This document shows, one piece after another, positions 21,872 to 32,770 of a stretch of DNA of 64,000 nucleotides (the stretch's first letter is position 1; the number at the start of each line of letters is the position of its first letter). The DNA comes from Ditylenchus dipsaci (taxonomy: Eukaryota; Nematoda; Chromadorea; Rhabditida; Anguinidae): assembly GCA_004194705.1 (NCBI GenBank), contig SADC01000595.1, forward strand, positions 1 to 64,000, read 5' to 3'. The position numbers and the translations under genes are program-made. The notes beneath the pieces are model-generated. The model saw only the letters and a program-made list of their open reading frames with translations, was not told the origin of the DNA and ran no database searches.

Positions 21872-22479
21872 CTTCCTAAGAAGTGTTAGATGGTGATAAT
21901 CAGGGCTTATTACCTGGGAGATTATACCTGAAATACCTATTCTTGAAATAGACCCCATTCAGGATGGGTACATAGTATACCTGGCTGAATTTCGGTATAC
22001 CCCACTACTGGTATTCGGTATGCTCCGGGCACCACGGCACGCCAAAGATTGGGCCATTTCAAATTGGGGCCAGGGGAACCTTGACTGGTCAAATGGGCCA
22101 AAATCTAATTGGGCCAATTCAAATTAAGCCAAATCGAAATTGGGCCAATTCAAATTGAGCCCATTCAAATTGGGCCAATGCAAATTGGCCAAAATTTTGA
22201 GTCAAAAGTCAAAGGTACCACTGCAACTTTTTTTATTAGACTTTTTTTCTGGTTTTTTCTGTACTTTAATGATATAATTATTATAATTTTTTGCATTTTT
22301 CCGCAAAATTTTTAGATTATGTCTAACCCACAGCAAACCAGGGCCCAAAAATTGATCCGCCCTAGCCCCGACTCCTGGGGTACCTCCTGGTCAGGTGGAT
22401 GTCTATCTGGATGGCCTAAAATAAAGTTAAACGTGCCACGTTTCACACAAAAATGGGGTTAGAAATGAGGTATGCAGCC

Positions 22480-22520
22480 AGTTGGGTTCAAACCAGCAAC
22501 CTCTACACCACTCTACACCC
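22480..22520 (-). repeat. tRNA 3'-half-like sequence
   Basis: The minus strand reads TGGTGTAGAGGTTGCTGGTT, followed by TGAACCC: the same word as at 63250-63360. SINE-like fragment; copy B partner at 50017-50060. Confidence 0.4.
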
Positions 22521-23439
22521 TGAAAATGAGATCAGGACATTTCGCCCCCAGGACGTTTCGTCCCCGAGCCGTTTCGCATGTGTTTACTAGTGCTTGCCAC
22601 GGACGATTGATCGATTGGCCGATTGATGCCGTGGGACTTGATGCCATCCGTTAAAAACGGACGATTGATCCCATTCTATTAAAAGGGGCGATTGATCCCA
22701 CCCTAACTAAAAGAGATGGTTGATCCTAACAACTGAAAATGGTTCTTTCGTAGCATTGGATTATCACAGCTTTTTGTATATGATAGGATCGGTTGTTGAA
22801 AAACTTTCTTCCTTTTTCAGGTTTTTCGAGGCCATTGAGAACTTAGATAATTTAATGTTTGAAATTTCGCACATTTGAAAAAGTGCTTAATCGTGCATTT
22901 GCGGTAACAATGCCAAGGGAGGACGAATTGTCCCTTTTTACCAAGCGAGGACGAATTGTCCCTTTTTGAGGAGTGAGGACGAATTTTCCCTGTTTATTGG
23001 TAGAGGACGAATTGTCCCTTTTTATTGATCGAGGACGAATTGTCCCTTTTTATCGAGTGAGGACGAATTGTCCCTTTTAACGAGTGAGGACGAATTGTCC
23101 CTTTTTAACGAGTGAGGACGAATCGGCGCCAGGACGAATTGTCCGTGTCCGCTATATAGCCCTATCTCAGTGGGATCGCTTGACTCACACCACGTGGACA
23201 CCTTAATTTCGCCTTTTGGATGAAACTTCAAAGTTTGTTTGATAAATTGGGGCCCAAATGCGGGGCCCAAACGCGGGGGCCCAAATGCGGGTGCCCAAAT
23301 GCGGGATGCCCAAATGCGGGGCCCAAATGCGAGGGCCCAAATGCGGAGGGGCCAAATGCGTGTCAACGCCGGTGGCAGCCACCACAGCACACCACTTTCG
23401 GAAAACATGGAAACATGGAAAGTCGCAAAAAAGGGTAAA

Positions 23440-24345
23440 TCCCAACTGGCAGCCGTTCCAACTGGCAGCCCCCAACTGGCAGCCCTCCAACTGGCAGCCC
23501 TCCAACTGGCAGCCCCCAACTGGCAGCCCCCGACTGGCAGCTTTTTTCGAATTTTATAGCCCTGACACGGAAAAATGTTTCAAATTAAAAAGCCGTCGTG
23601 TGTCTGTTCTAGTATTGGCACTTCTTTAGTCCCCCCCATACCGGATATTTCAAAAAATGACCCAAAATCATCTCCCGAACTCACTTTTTCTGCACATTTT
23701 GGATTGTATGAAAAACATTTTTTTTAAATTTGGTTATATGAGGGAGGGGAACTATAGAAATATTACTAACACTTGAGGATTTTGAACAGTTTTTTACTTT
23801 CTGGGCCTACCGCATAAATAAACTCTGGTATGCTTATGTTTTTAGGCATCCAAAGTCATTTTCGAGTGATTTGTGTCTCAGGTATGTGGGTGTGCGCATC
23901 TCAACTCCAAGCCACCAAGCCCCCTGCGCCCACGAAGGGGGCGCAGGGGGCTCGGTTGGTTAGAGATGCGCGCACAGACTTACCTGAGACATAATTCCGA
24001 GCAGACTCTTGATCAAAATGCATTTAGAGAGTCTTTTTGCCCAGCTCCAGCAAGAAAAATGTGATAAATCACTAAAAATTACCCTAAAAAAAGGATGAAT
24101 CTGAAAAGTGCCAATTGTGGCTGAAAAGTGCCACCTTTTGGCTGAAAAGGGCCACCCTTCAGCTAAAAGAAATAAAGTGAGAGTTTTTCTGTCAGTTGGG
24201 GGCTGCCAGTCGGAAGCTGCCAGTTGGGAAGGCTGCCAGTTGGGGCTGCCAGTTGGGAGGGCTTCCAGTTGGGGGCTGCCAGTTGGGAGGGCTGCCAGTT
24301 GGGGGCTGCCAGTTGGAACGGCTGCCAGTTGGGTGTCGTTCCAAA
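23440..24345. mobile_element. Foldback element with CAACTGGCAGCCC arms (copy A)
   Basis: The left arm 23448-23545 and right arm 24195-24335 are inverted runs of a 13-15 bp word. The interior holds the GCGCATCTC hairpin element at 23790. It is the sister design of the CAACTGTCGACC element at 52082 in copy B; the ends look alike (GGTAAA..CCCAACTG / CAGTTGGG.GTCGTT). Confidence 0.7.
23790..24005. repeat. GCGCATCTC hairpin element, copy 2
   Basis: Inverted relative to the 9815 copy: TTATGCAT-side first, then GTGCGCATCTC, the stem CCCCCTGCGCCC/GGGCGCAGGGGG, then GAGATGCGCGCAC. Confidence 0.7.
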
Positions 24346-24624
24346 AAGCGCGAAATTTGCAAAAACTTAAAATATTAACAGGTTAATGCTTTATTAAAGT
24401 CGAAAGCTGGAAATCAAATTCAATAAAGCGCTTATTATAGTTCAGAAGAACTCGTTTTTTTCAGAAGTTCAGGTCTAAACACCCTATATCAACCTAAAAT
24501 GGCCTTAGGAACTCGAAAAAAACATTATTTTCAAGTTCTTGTCAATAAAAAATTGAGTTTTGAGCTTTTTGAAATTTCGACTTTCTACCTGTTTTACCAT
24601 GTTTTTCATTATGAGACTTGGCAA

Positions 24625-24865
24625 AAGAGTCTCTAAATGCATTTTCGATCAAAATTCTCGCTCGGAATTATGTCTAAGGAGAGGGAGTGCGCGCATCTCT
24701 AACCAACCAAGTCCTCTGCGCCCCCGAAGAAGCCGTAGGGGACTTGGTTGCTCGCGGTCGAGATGCGCACACCCACATGCTTTAGACACAAATCACTCGA
24801 AAGTAAATATAAAAAATGTATGCATACCAAAGTTTATTTATGCGGTACGCCCAGTATTCAAAACT
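24625..24865. repeat. GCGCATCTC hairpin element, copy 3
   Basis: Same module as at 9815, with a shorter stem (CTGCGCCCCCG ... CCGTAGGGG) and TATGCATACCAAAGTTTATT beyond. Confidence 0.7.
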
Positions 24866-25303
24866 TTGTTCAACATTTTTTTTGTTTAAAATTGGCTTTT
24901 TTTGGTCCATTTCCACCCAATTTGTGTTTCTCTTTATCACAGCCGGCATTGTTGAGGAGGTTTCGAGGTTTACCACCCAAAATCAGAAATCGACCGGGCA
25001 AGGATTACGTACTTCAATTTTTTTAGGTGGCCGAATTTTTTTGCGGCACCCTATAGTGCTTATAGGGTTTTGCGGGTCAAAAATAAAGATTTCGATGTAC
25101 AATCTCGAAAATTCTAAAGACTTGAGGTCCCACATAAGGGACAAATCTTTAAATAAAGGACGTTTGGGAGCCTTGTTTAAGCTGAGCTTGAAACTCAATG
25201 AATTTTCGGGTTTTGAATAAAAAAAATAGCAGAGTAAAGTTGTAAAAGCCCTAAAGTTACAATTTTATTAAGGAAGAGCACACAGAAGGACAAAATTAAT
25301 TTA
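24866..25303. other. Spacer, no gene
   Basis: AT-rich; holds the GGTCCCxxxxAGGGACAAATC / AAAGGACG module near 25110-25170 that is also at 8855. Frames here are broken differently in copy B. Confidence 0.35.
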
Positions 25304-25487
25304 CAGTCGACGCTCTCTATAACGACTCTCAAGGGACCGGCTAAACTGAGTCTTTATAAAGAGCATCGTTATTGAGAGCGTCATTCTGACGTAAATGAGG
25401 TCGTTCATGACCAAGTAGCTGTCTTTTTCCGAGTCGTTATAGGGAGCGGGTCGTTATAAAGAGCGTCGTTATAGAGAGCGTCGACTG
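25304..25487. mobile_element. pogo-like MITE, CTCTATAACGA type, TA TSD
   Basis: TA|CAGTCGACGCTCTCTATAACG ... TTATAGAGAGCGTCGACTG|TA, 184 bp, with several GTCGTTATA words inside. Confidence 0.8.
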
Positions 25488-25875
25488 TATAGTAGCTGTT
25501 ATGCCCGTTTAGATCAGATGTAAAGACCAGTATTTGCACAGCATTGGGTTTACTTGCTGCAGCCAGCTGGTCAAGCTAGGAAAGAGTTATCGCCTCCACC
25601 TTAGTTCATTGTAATGTAGTTATATAGTTTGCTCTGTTACTTGATTGCTGCTTCAGTATTGCTAAGAAAATGTTACAAACGAATTTTGTAGCATCCTTAT
25701 GAAAAAAAAATCGTAAAAAATTGATCACCCGCCCATGCATGTTTAAAATTATTGAGAACTAACCACTGGAAATTCTTCCTCACCTTTTATAAATGATACT
25801 AAACATCGCTCATTCGAAGAGAATTATTATTTATAATTATTGCTTTGATAACAGAATCGAGAAGACAAAAGATTA

Positions 25876-25947
25876 GCCTGATAGGGGGCTCGAACCCCTG
25901 ACATTCAGATTAAAAGTCTGACGCTCTACCAACTGAGCTAATCAGGC
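25876..25947 (-). tRNA. tRNA-Lys(UUU), inverted (copy A, first)
   Basis: Same sequence as the 20260 gene but with an eight-base D-loop (AGTTGGTA), the common length. All stems pair; discriminator T at 25875. It is inverted relative to 20260 and shares about 10-15 bases of flank with it. Confidence 0.95.
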
Positions 25948-26229
25948 ACATGTGAGCAAAAGCTTACATATATATCCACAATCGCGATAGCCAATGACAA
26001 TTAGAAACTAATTCTTCATAATCGCTCAACTTGCAAAATAACCAGCTTAATAACAAATCTATGCAAAAACGCTCGGAGCGGAAAATGTGAAGTTTTCCAA
26101 AATATAAGTCAAGAAAAACAAACCGCCTTTATTTAACAGTGAACACACGTGAACACACACAGTGAATACACTTTACATACTGTGCATAGCCAACACAACG
26201 AATTTTTCGAACAATTCCATGATACGAAG

Positions 26230-26816
26230 CTAACTGATTTTCTTGGAGCCATAATTAGCAGAAGAGACAGATTGGGTGCCCGACTCACTGGCTGAAGTTT
26301 CACCTGCTTCTGGGAAGTATTCTTTGACTTATGCTCTTTAGCGGTTACATACATCATATGCATTTCCTTAGAAGGCAACATCTCTTTTGGCATCGACACG
26401 CTTTGCACTCCATCCATGGCATTTCCTCTGGCCTCAGCTGGCATTCCCTTGGATCTTTCCGAAATCTTATCTGGACTCTTGGCAGGATAGCTTGGAACGT
26501 AACCAGCGGTTCCCTGACTCGGAATATAGCTAGCCGTGATCTTCTTGCGGTTTTTCGAAGCAGAAAAGCTTTTCAGCATAGACGGGGAATCCAATCACTT
26601 CTTTCCGTGGCGTGCTGACAAAAGATTAAGTTTTTGACAATTCCACAATAAACTTGAGTGACACACCTGCGTATAATCGAATCCGAATGCTAACTTCTTT
26701 GGATATTCTCTTCGAAAAGCAAATAGCAAAGAAATGGCAGCCACAATGACGATAACAATCACGAATAGTTCAAAGTAGAGCATGATCCTAAAATCTTTGA
26801 TATAACGACTACTCAT
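26230..26816 (-). pseudogene. Small single-pass protein with KKxx tail, frameshifted (copy A, first)
   Basis: Exon 1 (26667-26816, 50 codons) is intact: MSSRYIKDFR, membrane segment, RREYPKK. Exon 2 (26230-26614) is 385 bases instead of the 387 in the other copies. One base is missing from an A run near 26593 and one near 26302, so the reading frame shifts. See 55496-56086 for the intact version. The losses are in short homopolymers and may be assembly errors. Confidence 0.7.
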
Positions 26817-27303
26817 AAATCTGAATGATAAAAGAACATCATAGCAATTGTCGGCTCCGTGTTGTCACCCAGATCGAAGAAAGTCACCATCGAAACCCTT
26901 AACTCTATCTGGAATAATTGAATGAGATTACTAGACAAAAAAGTCAAGTTAAATGAGAACAGTGTATGCTACAGCATAAACGCAACACATAATTTTCATA
27001 TACGAGATGAAGCACAAATGAATGCTTAAATTTTTTTCACAAGGAAAGGACCCTGACTGTGACCTGGATAAGCATCGATGAAAAAAAAATTCTGCGTATT
27101 CCTGCAGAGGGCGCCTAAGTTCCTGAAAAATCTGCCCCTCCAGTTCTGAAGGTCCACAAAAGTAGTACAAGGGTCACCCAAAGTTCTAAAAAACTTCGGT
27201 ACCAGTATCATGGTTTTCATAACGGACTTATCGTCATTAAAAAAAATTTGCTGACTTTCAAAGGCGGGAGTCAAAGGTCACACTGATTTGGTTTTGTGAG
27301 ATA

Positions 27304-27566
27304 CCGTATTTTCTTTAATAGCTCACCCGATTGAGTTATTTTCAACCTCTCAGAAATCGGAAAATTTTGGACTCAATTTCTTTTTATCGGGTGCTAGATT
27401 ATCTGGTGCTCGACCGAAATCTAAAAAGTGAAATGAGTAGAGCTCGTGGGAGTTAAGAAAATGCAATAAACAACCTTGCAAGATATTTTCTCTGGCCGAG
27501 ATATAAGTAATCAAAGTCGAGGGGGATAAGTTAATAAAGAGGGGCCAGCTATTAGAGAAAATACGG
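27304..27566. mobile_element. CCGTATTT-family MITE, AGCTCACC type (first)
   Basis: TA|CCGTATTTTCTTTAATAGCTC ... GCTATTAGAGAAAATACGG|TA. 263 bp. Shares the internal GAGCTC / TATAAGTAATC pattern with 15346. Confidence 0.75.
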
Positions 27567-27695
27567 TAGATGAAATGTGCCACGAAAAATGTTATCTTTA
27601 TCATGAAAACGTGGGGACGCAACCGACTCGCCAACGCCAAAACTCTTTGATAACATAACTTGCTTTGATAACAGAATCGAGAAGACAAAAGATTA

Positions 27696-27767
27696 GCCTG
27701 ATAGGGGCTCGAACCCCTGACATTCAGATTAAAAGTCTGACGCTCTACCAAACTGAGCTAATCAGGC
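27696..27767 (-). tRNA. tRNA-Lys(UUU), inverted, one base short in T-arm (copy A, second)
   Basis: It has the nine-base D-loop but the T-stem has lost one base (CCCT against AGGGG), so one pair is broken. Either a decaying gene or an assembly error in a G/C run. Confidence 0.75.
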
Positions 27768-28050
27768 ACATGTGAGCAAAAGCTTACAATATATATCCAC
27801 ATCGCGATAGCCAATGACAATTAGAAACTAATTCTTCATAATCGCTCAACTTTGCAAAATAACCAGCTTAATAACAAATCTATGCAAAAACGCTCGGAGC
27901 GGAAAATGTGAAGTTTTCCAAAATATAAGTCAAGAAAAACAAACCGCCTTTATTTAACAGTGAACACACGTGAACACACACAGTGAATACACTTTACATA
28001 CTGTGCATAGCCAACACAACGAATTTTTCGAACAATTCCATGATACGAAG

Positions 28051-28639
28051 CTAACTGATTTTCTTGGAGCCATAATTAGCAGAAGAGACAGATTGGGTGC
28101 CCGACTCACTGGCTGAAGTTTCACCCTGCTTCTGGGAAGTATTCTTTGACTTATGCTCTTTAGCGGTTACATACATCATATGCATTTCCTTAGAAGGCAA
28201 CATCTCTTTTGGCATCGACACGCTTTGCACTCCATCCATGGCATTTCCTCTGGCCTCAGCTGGCATTCCCTTGGATCTTTCCGAAATCTTATCTGGACTC
28301 TTGGCAGGATAGCTTGGAACGTAACCAGCGGTTCCCTGACTCGGAATATAGCTAGCCGTGATCTTCTTGCGGTTTTTCGAAGCAGAAAAGCTTTTCAGCA
28401 TAGACGGGGAATCCAAATCACTTCTTTCCGTGGCGTGCTGACAAAAAGATTAAGTTTTGACAATTCCACAATAAAACTTGAGTGACACACCTGCGTATAA
28501 TCGAATCCGAATGCTAACTTCTTTGGATATTCTCTCGAAAAGCAAATAGCAAAGAAATGGCAGCCACAATGACGATAACAATCACGAATAGTTCAAAGTA
28601 GAGCATGATCCTAAAATCTTTGATATAACGACTACTCAT
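28051..28639 (-). pseudogene. Small single-pass protein with KKxx tail, frameshifted (copy A, second)
   Basis: Exon 2 (28051-28437, 387 bases) is intact, but exon 1 (28491-28639) is one base short at CTCTCG where the others have CTCTTCG, breaking the frame just after the membrane segment (RREYPKK). So each copy-A version is broken in a different exon. Confidence 0.7.
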
Positions 28640-29127
28640 AAATCTGAATGATAAAAGAACATCATAGCAATTGTCGGCTCCGTGTTGTCACCCAGATCGA
28701 AGAAAGTCACCATCGAAACCCTTAACTCTATCTGGAATAATTGAATGAGATTACTAGACAAAAAAGTCAAGTTAAATGAGAACAGTGTATGCTACAGCAT
28801 AAACGCAACACATAATTTTCATATACGAGATGAAGCACAAATGAATGCTTAAATTTTTTTCACAAGGAAAGGACCCTGACTGTGACCTGGATAAGCATCG
28901 ATGAAAAAAATTCTGCGTATTCCTGCAGAGGGCGCCTAAGTTCCTGAAAAATCTGCCCCTCCAGTTCTGAAGGTCCACAAAAAGTAGTACAAGGGTCACC
29001 CAAAGTTCTAAAAACACTTCGGTACCAGTATCATGGTTTTTCATAACGGACTTATCGGTCATTACAAAAATTTGCTGACTTTCAAAGGCGGGAGTCAAAG
29101 GTCACACTGATTTGGTTTTGTGAGATA

Positions 29128-29387
29128 CCGTATTTTCTTTAATAGCTCACCCGATTGAGTTATTTTTCAACCTCTCAGAAATCGGAAAATTTTGGACTCA
29201 ATTTCTTTTTATCGGGTGCTAGATTATCTGGTGCTCGACCGAAATCTAAAAAGTGAAATGAGTAGAGCTCGTGGGAGTTAAGAAAATGCAATAAACAACC
29301 TTGCAAGATATTTCTCTGGCGAGATATAAGTAATCAAAGTCGAGGGGATAAGTTAATAAAGAGGGGCCAGCTATTAGAGAAATACGG
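29128..29387. mobile_element. CCGTATTT-family MITE, AGCTCACC type (second)
   Basis: Second copy, created by the internal tandem duplication rather than by a new insertion; TA at both ends. Confidence 0.75.
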
Positions 29388-29434
29388 TAGATGAAATGTG
29401 CCACGAAAAATGTTATCTTTATCATGAAAACGTG

Positions 29435-30336
29435 GGGACGCAACGACTCGCCAACGCCAAAACTCGTCAACGTTAAAAAACTCATCAGCGCGAAAAATCG
29501 CCAACGCCAGAACTAGCCAAAGTAAATACTCGCCAATGGCAAAACTCGCCGACGGCAAAATTTGCCAACAAAAAAATCGCCGACGAAAAATGCGATTCAA
29601 CTGACCCCCTTGGGACGGTATACCAACGACTCGATACACATTATGACTCGATACAACGACTCGATACAATTACGACTCGATACAACGACTCGATACAATT
29701 ACGACTCGATACAACGACTCGATACACTTTTTAAAGCTCCTTTTGAAGCTCCTTTTGAAAACATCCTGATTGAAACCCTGCTAATATTCCTTCGTTTCAT
29801 TGATTTGTTTTCGTTTTGTTTCACTGGTGTTGGGAGCAGGACAATTGACCGCCTGGACAATTGACCGCCTGGACAATTGACCGCCTGGGCGATTGACCGC
29901 CTGGACGATTGACCGCCTGGGCCGTTTGACCCCTCGTGGCTTTTTGACTATGTGTTGACTTTTTGACCATGTACCCCAAAGGGTCAGCCCTTATCCCGGA
30001 CCATGTACCCCAAAGGGCTTCCTATTGAATTAGGTTGCCTGCCGAAGGCAGGCAGGTAGAAAATCTTGATTTCAGTTGAATAAATGTTTGAATTTGAGAA
30101 GTGTATCGAGTCGTTGTATCGAGTCGTAATTGTATCGAGTCGTTGTATCGAGTCGTAATTGTATCGAGTCGTTGTATCGAGTCATAATGTGTATCGAGTC
30201 GTAGGCAGTCCTTGGGACCAGCCATAGGGGGCCGTTCAATCTAATTTTTGTTTGCGAGTTCTTCGTTGGCGAGTTTTTCGATGGCGAGTTTTTTGGCATT
30301 GGCGAGTTTTTTGCTGGCGAGTAGCTGGTTGCGTCC
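29435..30336. mobile_element. Foldback element with CTCGCCAACGCC arms, 8-bp TSD, interrupted in copy A
   Basis: GGGACGCAAC ... GTTGCGTCC, flanked by AAAACGTG at 29427-29434 and 30337-30344. Arms are runs of CTCGCCAACGCCAAAA-like words. In copy B it is only 305 bp (56892-57196). In copy A a 593-bp element is inserted at 29617. Confidence 0.75.
29617..30209. mobile_element. Foldback element with CGACTCGATACAA arms, 9-bp TSD, copy A only
   Basis: CCTTGGGAC is present at 29608-29616 and 30210-30218; the empty site in copy B (57069-57077) has it once. Arms are runs of ACGACTCGATACAATT. The interior has five to six units of ACAATTGACCGCCTGG (29850-29935) and two CATGTACCCCAAAGGG words. No coding sequence. 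Confidence 0.9.
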
Positions 30337-30660
30337 AAAACGTGTTATCACGTAACGTCTGAATCCGGCCGCCAAAGAGATAATGATTTTGACGTAGCGA
30401 TTGATTTCTTATAAATACAGCTATCAACTACAGTCGAGAATCGATAACATGACATAGCTTTTGTTTGGGTAATCCTTTTCTTGGGGCAAGTTTACTTTTT
30501 GGGGGGCAAATTTTTATCTTGACTGATTTCATCCCTAGATCCCTAGATTCATAGCTGAAAGAAAAAGCTATCGACTTGACAAGCGCTTGTAAAAATACAA
30601 ATATGTATTACAAATAAACGAAAAAATATTTATTTTATACTTTTTAGATTATCAGAATCC

Positions 30661-31678
30661 ATGGCAAACAAATCTCCAATCGAGAATTTTATTGCGGGGG
30701 TGTTGGAGGTGCCTTGAAGATCACCATCAGTCATCCGCTTGATACTATTAAAGTTCGTCTTCAAACAATGCCCATTGCGACAGATGGATTCTACAGTTAT
30801 TTGAGAAAAATGATAGCATCAGAAGGATTTTTGGTACTTTCAAATACTTCTTATATATCAGCGAAATACTATGTATTTTCAGGCTCTTTATAAAGGTATC
30901 TCAGTTCCTCTAATTGCTGGTGTTCCCTTCTCTGCTTCATACTTTGGTGGTTGTGCATTTGGTCGATGGCTTCTTCAAGAAGAGCAGAGCACAGGATCTT
31001 TCGTATCCAACTTCTTTATTGGTGGCATCTCTGGTGGCTTCACTTCGCTAATTGCTGCTCCGTTAGATCGCGTCAAGGCTCTTTTGCAAGTCCAGTCAAA
31101 TGTGGTCAAACCTCGGTATCGAGGTCCATTTCATGCATCGCGGAAACTTTTCAGAGAAGGGGGTGTGCCGAATTTATATCAGGGCTTTTCTGTGACTTTA
31201 CTTAGAGGTTGAGTTATTTCCTCTATCAACAAGTGATCACACATTCCTTTTTGTCTGTAGGTTTCTTGGCTGGAGCTTCTTACTTCTCGGTCTATGCACT
31301 TTTAAAGAAAATTTTCTCCGCTGGATCTGATGCTGATAATCGCTCTTCCGCCGTCACTATAATGATCTCTGGTGGAACCGCAGGAGTTATTGTTGGCTTG
31401 TTAGGGTTGCCTCTCGATGTTCTGAAGTCTCGTTTGCAAACTGCACCTATTGGAAGATATCCCAGGTTTGTTTTTACGACTAGTGTTATTGGAAAGTCGA
31501 CTTATACTTAATTTGTTTCAGAGGTATTCGAGATGTGTTAAAAGAAATTCGACGAGAAGGCAGGATGAGGTCAACACTTTTCCGTGGCTGGGTTCCAGTG
31601 CTTGGTCTCTTTCCTTCAAATGCAGTCTGTTTTTTGGGCATCGAGACAACAGTGTATTTGCTGGATCTACGAAAATGA
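30661..31678 (+). pseudogene. Carnitine/acylcarnitine-type mitochondrial carrier, frameshifted in exon 1 (copy A)
   Basis: Same four-exon gene as 57522-58540: exons 30661-30833, 30883-31207, 31261-31465 and 31522-31678; introns of 49, 53 and 56 bp. The G run in codons 13-15 of exon 1 is one base short (five G after GC instead of six), so the frame is lost inside the first membrane helix. The remaining exons are intact and differ from copy B by very few bases (for example CTT for CTC at the second codon of exon 2, silent). Either a recent pseudogene, the null allele of a pair, or a consensus error in a homopolymer; the lack of other damage favours recency or error. Confidence 0.8.
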
Positions 31679-31756
31679 ATAGCTGGCTCAATGAAAATAT
31701 TAGATGCCACTTTATGTTCCTTCTGTTGATGTGTGAAAAAATATATTTATGTACTA

Positions 31757-31762
31757 AATAAA
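31757..31762 (+). promoter_or_regulatory. Polyadenylation signal AATAAA of the carrier (copy A)
   Basis: AATAAA 79 bases after the stop codon. Confidence 0.6.
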
Positions 31763-32159
31763 TGTGATCTTAGGAGATTGTTACCTACAATTTTTTATTC
31801 TACAGACGAAAATTGCAGCAAATTGTGTACTGGGGTTGTTCGAGTCGGCTCAATCATGAGACATCAAAGTTAAGTGGCAGTCGACCACCGTATTTATCGA
31901 CTCATTTCTAAACTTTTTTCTTCACCAAATCATGTCTACATTATTTTTTGAAGTTACAGATTCGAATCGGGGTAGGGACAGGCATTTTTTTAAATAACAG
32001 ACTTAACCAGTTTTTGAAAACTTTTAAGCTTCAGAGTGGGTAGGAAATCCCTGTGCTACGTCCCCTAAGTGGTTATCCACTTCTAGAATCCAAAATGCTG
32101 GATTTAGCTGAAAGTAAGTCTTTGCCCACCTCTGGTACGACATCCAAAATAAAAATTAA

Positions 32160-32770
32160 CTAGGTTAATTGGCGCCTTACAGGCGCCTGGTGAGAAATGT
32201 CAATTGTCTTAACCATACTTACACGTTCCGGAAAATAGGGCGACAGCGCTGGTCCCCGGCTTTTGAAAATTTCTGCGCCGGCGCCGCAAGCGGCGCTGAA
32301 AATTGTCAAATTTAGGCGCCTGGATGCCAGGGTAAAATCAGGGCGAGGCCGCAAGTATATTTTTCAATTTCTGCGCCGGGCGCCAGAGTATAATAAGCGT
32401 TAAATAAACATTTTTTGCCTTGGTACCCCTGTTGTTATTTTGTGATTTTTTTGCCTAAGCCTAAAAAGATCACGAAAAAAAACAACAGGGGGACCAAGGC
32501 AAAGTTGAGATGTATAGTTCAATTTAGCCAAAAAATGTGCTACTTTATCATTTTTATTGAGAAAATTTTCGCAACAGTTCAAAAAATTTAAGAAAATTTT
32601 CAAAGAAAACAGAATATTTTCAAAAAAACACCGTTTGTGCGAGTATTTCGATGAAGTCTGCGCCTTTCTAAAGATCTTGGGCGCCGACGCCAGCTGTAAA
32701 AAACCGAAGGGCGTCGGGCTTGTGAAAAATCGGCGCCGGCGCCGACCACGGGGCCAGGCGCCCGGTACCC
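32160..32770. mobile_element. GC-rich foldback element with GGCGCC words (copy A)
   Basis: The left half has GGCGCCTTACAGGCGCCTGG and GCGCCGGCGCCGC; the right half has CGGCGCCGGCGCCG and CCAGGCGCCC, inverted overall. A hairpin MITE is nested near 32416-32507. Its GC content contrasts strongly with its surroundings. Confidence 0.6.
32416..32507. mobile_element. Short hairpin MITE, TTGCCTTGGTACCCCTG
   Basis: TTTGCCTTGGTACCCCTGTT and the inverse AACAGGGGGACCAAGGCAAA around a GCCTAAGCCTAAA loop. It can fold into a 90-base hairpin. Confidence 0.65.

Larger units (their letters stand above)
21490..23155. mobile_element. Inner foldback element with GGACAATTCGTCCTC arms (copy A)
   Basis: Left arm 21495-21655 and right arm 22915-23150 are inverted runs of GGGACAATTCGTCCTCG words, bounded by TATAGCGG ... 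CCGCTATA. The interior holds GGGCCAATTCAAATT words (22035-22195), GACGATTGATCC words (22600-22735) and one short frame (21716-21871). Flanking TAACCCTAC / TAGCCCTAT could be a decayed 9-bp duplication. Confidence 0.7.
20510..23400. mobile_element. Outer foldback element with GCATTTGGGCCCC arms (copy A)
   Basis: The left arm (20555-20715) is a run of GCGTTTGGGCCCCGCATTTGGGC and the right arm (23245-23375) its inverse. Outside them both ends share an imperfect inverted stretch with CACCGGTGGC. It encloses a second foldback element (21490-23155). End positions are approximate. Confidence 0.65.
25840..27645 (+). repeat. Internal tandem duplication, first unit (copy A only)
   Basis: 25840-27645 is repeated at 27660-29465 with about 1.82 kb period, joined by the filler TTTGATAACATAAC, itself a partial copy of the unit start. 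Each unit carries tRNA-Lys, the KKxx protein gene and a MITE. Copy B has only one unit (55116 on). Confidence 0.9.
27660..29465 (+). repeat. Internal tandem duplication, second unit (copy A only)
   Basis: Second unit of the pair; see 25840-27645. It differs by one-base indels that fall at different places from those in the first unit. Confidence 0.9.

Noticed and set aside
23022..23629. Overlapping frames of 100-165 codons on both strands
   Set aside because: Produced by GCATTTGGGCCCC, GGACAATTCGTCC and CAACTGGCAGCC arrays; unit numbers and frames change between copies A and B.
28051..28416. Treating the KKxx protein tail exon as a stand-alone gene starting at its first in-frame start-like codon
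   Set aside because: The apparent start is a TTG; a clean acceptor and an upstream ATG exon show it is exon 2 of a two-exon gene.
30022..30338. Frames with repeated DSIQLRLDT peptides
   Set aside because: Translation of the CGACTCGATACAA arms of the 29617-30209 element.
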